64,000 nucleotides of DNA from Brevibacillus migulae (GTDB taxonomy: Bacteria > Bacillota > Bacilli > Brevibacillales > Brevibacillaceae): positions 1 to 64,000 of the forward strand of contig NZ_SDKD01000005.1 of assembly GCF_004521915.1 (NCBI RefSeq). Reading direction: 5' to 3'. Below the pieces are notes generated by a model, which was given only the letters and a program-made list of their open reading frames with translations, was not told the origin of the DNA and made no database searches. Positions 60,608 through 64,000 of the stretch are shown one piece after another; the stretch's first letter is position 1, and each line of letters begins with the position of its first letter. A program made the translations under genes and the position numbers.

Positions 60608-61836
60608 GACAACGACCATTCTTCCTTTATATGATCAGCCATATCCTTTCCAATGTCGGATTGGGCATCCACCTTTTTACGATGTCCTGGCTCGTGCTAG
60701 ATTTGACAGAATCCGTTTCCTCCCTGGGTTGGCTGCTCTCTTTATCTACCTTGCCTGTCATTTTATTGTCTCCTTTTATGGGTGTGTTCATCGATAATGG
60801 GGATCGACGGTTGATCGTGACTACCATTCAGATCGCAAAAGGCGTTCTGTTACTGGTGATACCGCTGTTCTTTCTTTCCGGTGAGATCCCCATTGCGATG
60901 CTGTATGTGACTTCCTTTCTGATGGCCATCGCGGATCGGATCTATTTCCCGGCATCGAAGGGGTTCATGAGAGAAATGCTAGCGAAAGAAGCGCTGCTCT
61001 CTGCAAATTCGCTGGCTAGCGTTGCCATGCAGCTGGGGATGATGGGAGGCAGCATATTGGCTGGCTTTCTCCTTCATGTGTATGGAGGGCCCCATACCAT
61101 CCTGATCAATTCGATTCTTGCTTTTGCTTCGGGGGTAAGTATCTTTTTCGCTCGCAAAGGAATCGTGCTGCCAAAAGCCAGGGTAGGGAAAAGCTATGAA
61201 TCTTTTACCACGGAGCTTCGTGATGGGATCTGCTATGTGAAAGAGAACCCATCCATCTTGAAAATCGCCGGACTCGTTGCCCTGACTGAATTTACGATTC
61301 AATTCTATAATATCCTGAGTGTTCCGTTCGTTCGTAACGAGCTGCAGATGGGGCCAGACGTACTGGGCGTGCTGGAGACGTTTTTTGCGTGGGGTGCCAT
61401 TCTGGGCGGGCTCACGTTAGCCAGAATGGTGAAGTGGTTTGGCAGAAAGCATTTTATGTCAATCGGGCTGCTGCTCATGGGCATCTTTTTCGCCGCGATC
61501 CCGTTCATTCAAGGAGTCTTTTCCGGAGCGATTCTCCTGCTGCTGTTCGGGACGTCGCTGCTGCAGGCGCGAACCTTGTACAGCACGATGATCCATGAAC
61601 AGGTGGAGACGTACTATCAGGGAAGAGTAAACAGTCTGATTTATACGTTAACGTCCGTCATTGGCTTCGGCATGTATGCTTTTATTGGATATCTGGGTGA
61701 ACTGGTTACAGCGAGCTTTTTGTTCCGCGTTATCGGGCTTGTCATCATCATCGGAGCGGGCGTTCTTTTTCTGATTTCCGATCGGCTGATGCCAGGGAAT
61801 AAACAAGGGGCGAATGTAGTGACGGTGATCAAATAA
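60592..61836 (+). CDS. MFS exporter of the AlaRS-like/ATP-grasp operon
   Basis: This 414-residue, 12-TM transporter of the MFS_3 type shows FFLYMISHILSNVGLGIHLFTMSWLVLDLT at the N-terminus (in two pieces), the loop 2-3 region MGVFIDNGDRRLIV, and PASKGFMREMLAKEALLSANSL, a stretch typical of this group. It overlaps the ATP-grasp gene by 16 bases. By position it exports the product of the two upstream enzymes, as BacE does beside BacD; self-resistance is a likely role. No terminator is obvious just after it. Confidence 0.85.
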   Translation: MLQLLRQRPFFLYMISHILSNVGLGIHLFTMSWLVLDLTESVSSLGWLLSLSTLPVILLSPFMGVFIDNGDRRLIVTTIQIAKGVLLLVIPLFFLSGEIPIAMLYVTSFLMAIADRIYFPASKGFMREMLAKEALLSANSLASVAMQLGMMGGSILAGFLLHVYGGPHTILINSILAFASGVSIFFARKGIVLPKARVGKSYESFTTELRDGICYVKENPSILKIAGLVALTEFTIQFYNILSVPFVRNELQMGPDVLGVLETFFAWGAILGGLTLARMVKWFGRKHFMSIGLLLMGIFFAAIPFIQGVFSGAILLLLFGTSLLQARTLYSTMIHEQVETYYQGRVNSLIYTLTSVIGFGMYAFIGYLGELVTASFLFRVIGLVIIIGAGVLFLISDRLMPGNKQGANVVTVIK

Positions 61837-61960
61837 AGGAAAGCGAGACGTATAAGGAAGTACAAAGGCTGCTGGCGCTATGGACGGCAGTTTTTGTGTT
61901 GCGCAGTGACCCGTGTGTCCGTGTATTTGTATTCTTATCGGTCCATTTGTTCGCAGGTCT
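61837..61960. other. Intergenic region after the MFS exporter
   Basis: About 120 bases without a supported gene, leading into a convergent small membrane-protein gene. No strong hairpin is seen. Confidence 0.4.
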
Positions 61961-62137
61961 TTATGGCGGATCCATCAAGGTTCTAGTGATTGCTTCGGCT
62001 TCCATGGCGGTTTGCGCGTGATGTTTGGCAGAATGATCGAACTGGTCGATGCGGTATGTTTTGCGGCGTTTCTGGTCCACCATATAGGCGGCTGCCAGCA
62101 TGAGAACGACTGGGGAAAACAGAAAAAACCAGAACAT
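61961..62137 (-). CDS. Small single-pass membrane protein (58 aa)
   Basis: A hydrophobic N-terminus (MFWFFLFSPVVLMLAAAYMV) is followed by a charged tail, DQKRRKTYRIDQFDHSAKHH. GGGGGTGAAGCG lies just before the ATG at 62137; a 67-residue form from 62164 is the alternative. The topology would place the basic tail in the cytoplasm. The family is unknown. Confidence 0.5.
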   Translation of the reverse strand: MFWFFLFSPVVLMLAAAYMVDQKRRKTYRIDQFDHSAKHHAQTAMEAEAITRTLMDPP

Positions 62138-62178
62138 TCGCTTCACCCCCGCGTATAAAGACATGAAAAGAGTACCCC

Positions 62179-62265
62179 TTATTCTTGATGACTGTTGTTT
62201 TTGGGCAAGAAGAGGTCAATGATGCTTACAAAGAATTCAAACACGAATACGATTACTTGCTCCAT
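62179..62265 (-). CDS. Possible 28-residue hydrophobic peptide
   Basis: A short frame starting MEQVIVFVFEFFVSIIDLFL and ending NNSHQE has GGGGGGACATGG upstream of its ATG. It lies 41 bases before the next small membrane-protein gene on the same strand. It is amphipathic to hydrophobic and too short for a family call. Expression is inferred from the ribosome binding site only. Confidence 0.35.
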   Translation of the reverse strand: MEQVIVFVFEFFVSIIDLFLPKNNSHQE

Positions 62266-62495
62266 GGTCCATGTCCCCCCAAGGCATGTTGAAATCGATC
62301 CCATGTTTCGATCAAGAAAACGGTTCCTTTACCATTTGTTATACCTCAATCCATAGTGATTTTCCTCAGCCAAAGGACTGATTTTACCAACTACTTCCAT
62401 ATAATGATTCGCCTTTCATGTGCTTGCAGCAGGGGGGACAGACCTGGCCATTTATGATAAGTTTTCATTAGAAGCATGGCGAAGGAGAGAAACGC
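62266..62495. other. Intergenic region before the nuclease-like gene
   Basis: About 230 bases between divergent units, presumably holding both promoters. I see no clear consensus promoter or repeat. Confidence 0.35.
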
Positions 62496-63416
62496 TTGAA
62501 AGAGTCTGATATGTATGACCCGATAAAAAGCTGGCTGGAGGAGCGTGGCTTCACGGTCTATCCCGAGGTGGAGTGTCGTCCGGCTGGTGGAAGAGCGGAT
62601 ATCGTGGTGACAAACGGTGCCGTTGTAGGGGTAGTAGAAATGAAGCAATCGTTGACGCTGGATTTGATCGATCAGGCCCTACGCTGGCGTGGGTACGCCA
62701 ACTATATTTGGATCGCAATCCCGTACAAAAAAAACACGACGAAAAAGTTTGTCAACATGGTGTTACATGACTATGGCATTGGGGTCTTGACAGTCAGCAA
62801 GCACGGAAACGTATGGACAGACAAGCTCCCGAGGTTTGCCCGCAAAAAGCTTCCTCATCTGAAAGAAGCCCTTACCGAACACCATCTGGCTTCCGGGGTA
62901 AAAGGCGGGCATCATGGGGGCGGATATGTGACCCCGTATCGAATCACGATCAACAATGTGCGCCGTTTTTTGCAAAAAAAAGGGACGTGGTGTGACATGA
63001 AGACGATTCTCGATTATTGCGAGACGCATTATGCACAGCCCCGTTCGTCTCTGGGCAAAGCCCTGCAAACCTATGAAGCCGAATGGTGCGAGATGAAAAA
63101 GGAGAAGGGGACACTGTACTTCCGAAGTCGCCCGGTACCAAAAGAGGAGGCAGCCCCAGCGATCCAATTGACGGAAAAGCAGGCCAACCTGCTGCAAGCA
63201 CTCACTGAAAATTGGCAACCGCCGACGCTGCTTGCGCGAAAGATGCCCAATGTGAATCCAGCGCGGATTGAATCATCTGGCTCCTTATACGTGAATCCGA
63301 TTCTGAAAGCATTCATCAATAAGGGGTTGGTTGAAAAGAAGACGGAAGGACGCGCACAATACCGGCTGACGGAAATGGGGCAAGCCGTGCGAAAAGAAAT
63401 GTATCCGGATTCATAA
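62496..63416 (+). CDS. PD-(D/E)XK nuclease-like protein with winged-helix C-terminus
   Basis: The N-terminal domain of this 306-residue protein has the restriction-nuclease core: YDPIKSWLEERGFTVYPEVE, then D35 in GRADIVV and E48-x-K50 in VVEMKQSL, followed by the helix QALRWRGYANYIWIAIP. This is close in style to the DUF2161-type putative PD-(D/E)XK phosphodiesterases. Residues 145-205 and 225-300 look like two winged helices (ITINNVRRFLQKKGTWCDMKT; LTEKQANLLQAL; FINKGLVEKK). It could act in DNA repair, restriction or defence. TTG start with GAAGGAGAG upstream. No partner gene is adjacent. Confidence 0.7.
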   Translation: MKESDMYDPIKSWLEERGFTVYPEVECRPAGGRADIVVTNGAVVGVVEMKQSLTLDLIDQALRWRGYANYIWIAIPYKKNTTKKFVNMVLHDYGIGVLTVSKHGNVWTDKLPRFARKKLPHLKEALTEHHLASGVKGGHHGGGYVTPYRITINNVRRFLQKKGTWCDMKTILDYCETHYAQPRSSLGKALQTYEAEWCEMKKEKGTLYFRSRPVPKEEAAPAIQLTEKQANLLQALTENWQPPTLLARKMPNVNPARIESSGSLYVNPILKAFINKGLVEKKTEGRAQYRLTEMGQAVRKEMYPDS

Positions 63417-63448
63417 GGGAGAAAGCATTCCACAAAGGGAGAACAGAG

Positions 63449-63553
63449 ATGCGTGTATGGACAAGACTTTCCCCCTTCCAGAAATTGATCTGGTTATTTC
63501 CTGTGCTCTTTTTCATTCATGACCTTGAGGAAATTGGGTCGCTTTTGGCGTAA
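63449..63553 (+). pseudogene. Truncated HXXEE-domain gene remnant
   Basis: After AAAGGGAGAAC a frame opens MRVWTRLSPFQKLIWLFPVL, continues FFIHDLEEIGSLLA and stops at 63553. This is the start of an HXXEE-type membrane protein (H-D-L-E-E motif in the first helix), but only 34 of the expected 150 or more residues remain and no continuation is seen in other frames. A terminator hairpin follows 40 bases later. Confidence 0.55.
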
Positions 63554-63592
63554 GGGACAGCGGTTCGCTGAAAACAAAGGTATAGACGGAGT

Positions 63593-63619
63593 AGTCACCT
63601 CGAAATGGTGGCTTTTTTA
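63593..63619 (+). terminator. Terminator after the HXXEE remnant
   Basis: AGTCACC and GGTGGCT pair (one A-C or G-U type position) with a 7-base loop and are followed by six T. Confidence 0.65.
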
Positions 63620-63705
63620 CATAGGTGTGTGTAAAGCCGATACGAACATAAGAGAAACGTCTCAGCTTTGAAAGCACGCAAGGAAGAAGCGTTTCTTAGG
63701 TTATA

Positions 63706-64000
63706 TCAAGGTGCACCTTTGAAATTATCGTTCCAGTCATTCCGCCATTTAGGAAATGACTGCTGTGTAACTTCTTCCAAAGTTTTCCCGTCTAACGAGT
63801 ATGGAATGCCCATTAACAACTCTTTTGTAACGGGAAGGGACGTTCCGCCAATAATGTGTCCGTCGCATACGTACAGAGAAATGCTCGTGCTTCCCAGTGA
63901 ATTTGGAAATTGATCGAGCGGATGGCCCGTGACGGTCAGACGGTGAATGGAGATCGTTTTTCCGATATATGGCATTGGGTCCACATTCAATAGCCCCCAT
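63706..64000 (-). CDS. Hypothetical protein, partial at the right edge
   Basis: An open minus-strand frame enters from beyond the window and ends at 63706. The visible 98 or so residues include IGKTISIHRLTVTGHPLDQF, STSISLYVCDGHIIGGTSLPV and MGIPYSLDGKTLEEVTQQSF. It looks like a genuine soluble protein C-terminus, but I recognise no family. The true start lies outside the window. Confidence 0.5.
   Translation of the reverse strand, partial: WGLLNVDPMPYIGKTISIHRLTVTGHPLDQFPNSLGSTSISLYVCDGHIIGGTSLPVTKELLMGIPYSLDGKTLEEVTQQSFPKWRNDWNDNFKGAP

Overview
The window looks like chromosome from an endospore-forming, low-to-medium-GC member of the Bacillales, most like Brevibacillus or a relative. This rests on AGGAGG-type ribosome binding sites, sigma-A promoters, a LicR/CelB/GH1 PTS operon with CcpA-type cre boxes, a YycC-like protein, the 586-residue Bacillus-type phenylalanine hydroxylase and CcdA/TlpA-type redox proteins. 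The genus is inference. I see no rRNA, tRNA, CRISPR array, complete insertion sequence or prophage.

Layout. 0.1-1.4 kb: a cysteine-less alkyltransferase-like DNA repair protein and two overlapping small DNA-binding-like genes. 1.6-6.7 kb: a complete reductive pyrimidine-degradation operon (PreT, PreA, dihydropyrimidinase, beta-ureidopropionase-type nitrilase), followed by an ADP-ribosyltransferase-like protein. 7.8-14.8 kb: an ECF sigma factor, an aldo/keto reductase and two efflux modules, each a divergent regulator/MFS pair (LysR/MFS and ArsR/MFS) with visible operator dyads. 15-17.5 kb: small accessory genes. 18.1-23.8 kb: a beta-glucoside PTS operon (LicR activator, IIC, GH1, IIB, IIA). 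23.9-27.3 kb: an NCS1 permease and a UbiD decarboxylase. 27.5-33 kb: a CitA/DcuS-type two-component system and the tripartite tricarboxylate transporter TctCBA it probably controls. 33-41 kb: GNAT, a TenI/ThiE pair, phenylalanine hydroxylase, SelO and unknown genes. 41-45.7 kb: an SDR/acyl-CoA ligase pair, DinB and CcdA/TlpA. 46-54 kb: stress and redox genes (a Nudix pseudogene, an Rrf2 regulator with a QorB-like target, a peroxiredoxin/TetR pair, a thioredoxin-like protein, an MsrA-MsrB fusion). 54-56.6 kb: a BMP-family binding lipoprotein beside a chemoreceptor. 56.7-61.8 kb: a glycosyltransferase-like gene, then a tightly overlapped operon of an alanyl-tRNA-synthetase-core paralogue, an ATP-grasp ligase and an MFS exporter. 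62-64 kb: tiny membrane proteins, a PD-(D/E)XK nuclease-like protein, an HXXEE gene remnant and a partial gene at the right edge.

The best candidate for something undescribed is the 58.07-61.84 kb operon. It joins a stand-alone, active-site-divergent AlaRS core to an amino-acid-ligase-type ATP-grasp enzyme and an exporter, which suggests synthesis and export of a small aminoacylated or dipeptide-like product. Regulatory signals readable directly from the DNA include a leaderless arsR-type promoter interlocked with its target promoter, a 15-bp-periodic GTTRTAAC operator shared by the Rrf2 gene and its neighbour, two cre boxes before celB, and a ribosome binding site buried in an inverted repeat upstream of the AlaRS-like gene.
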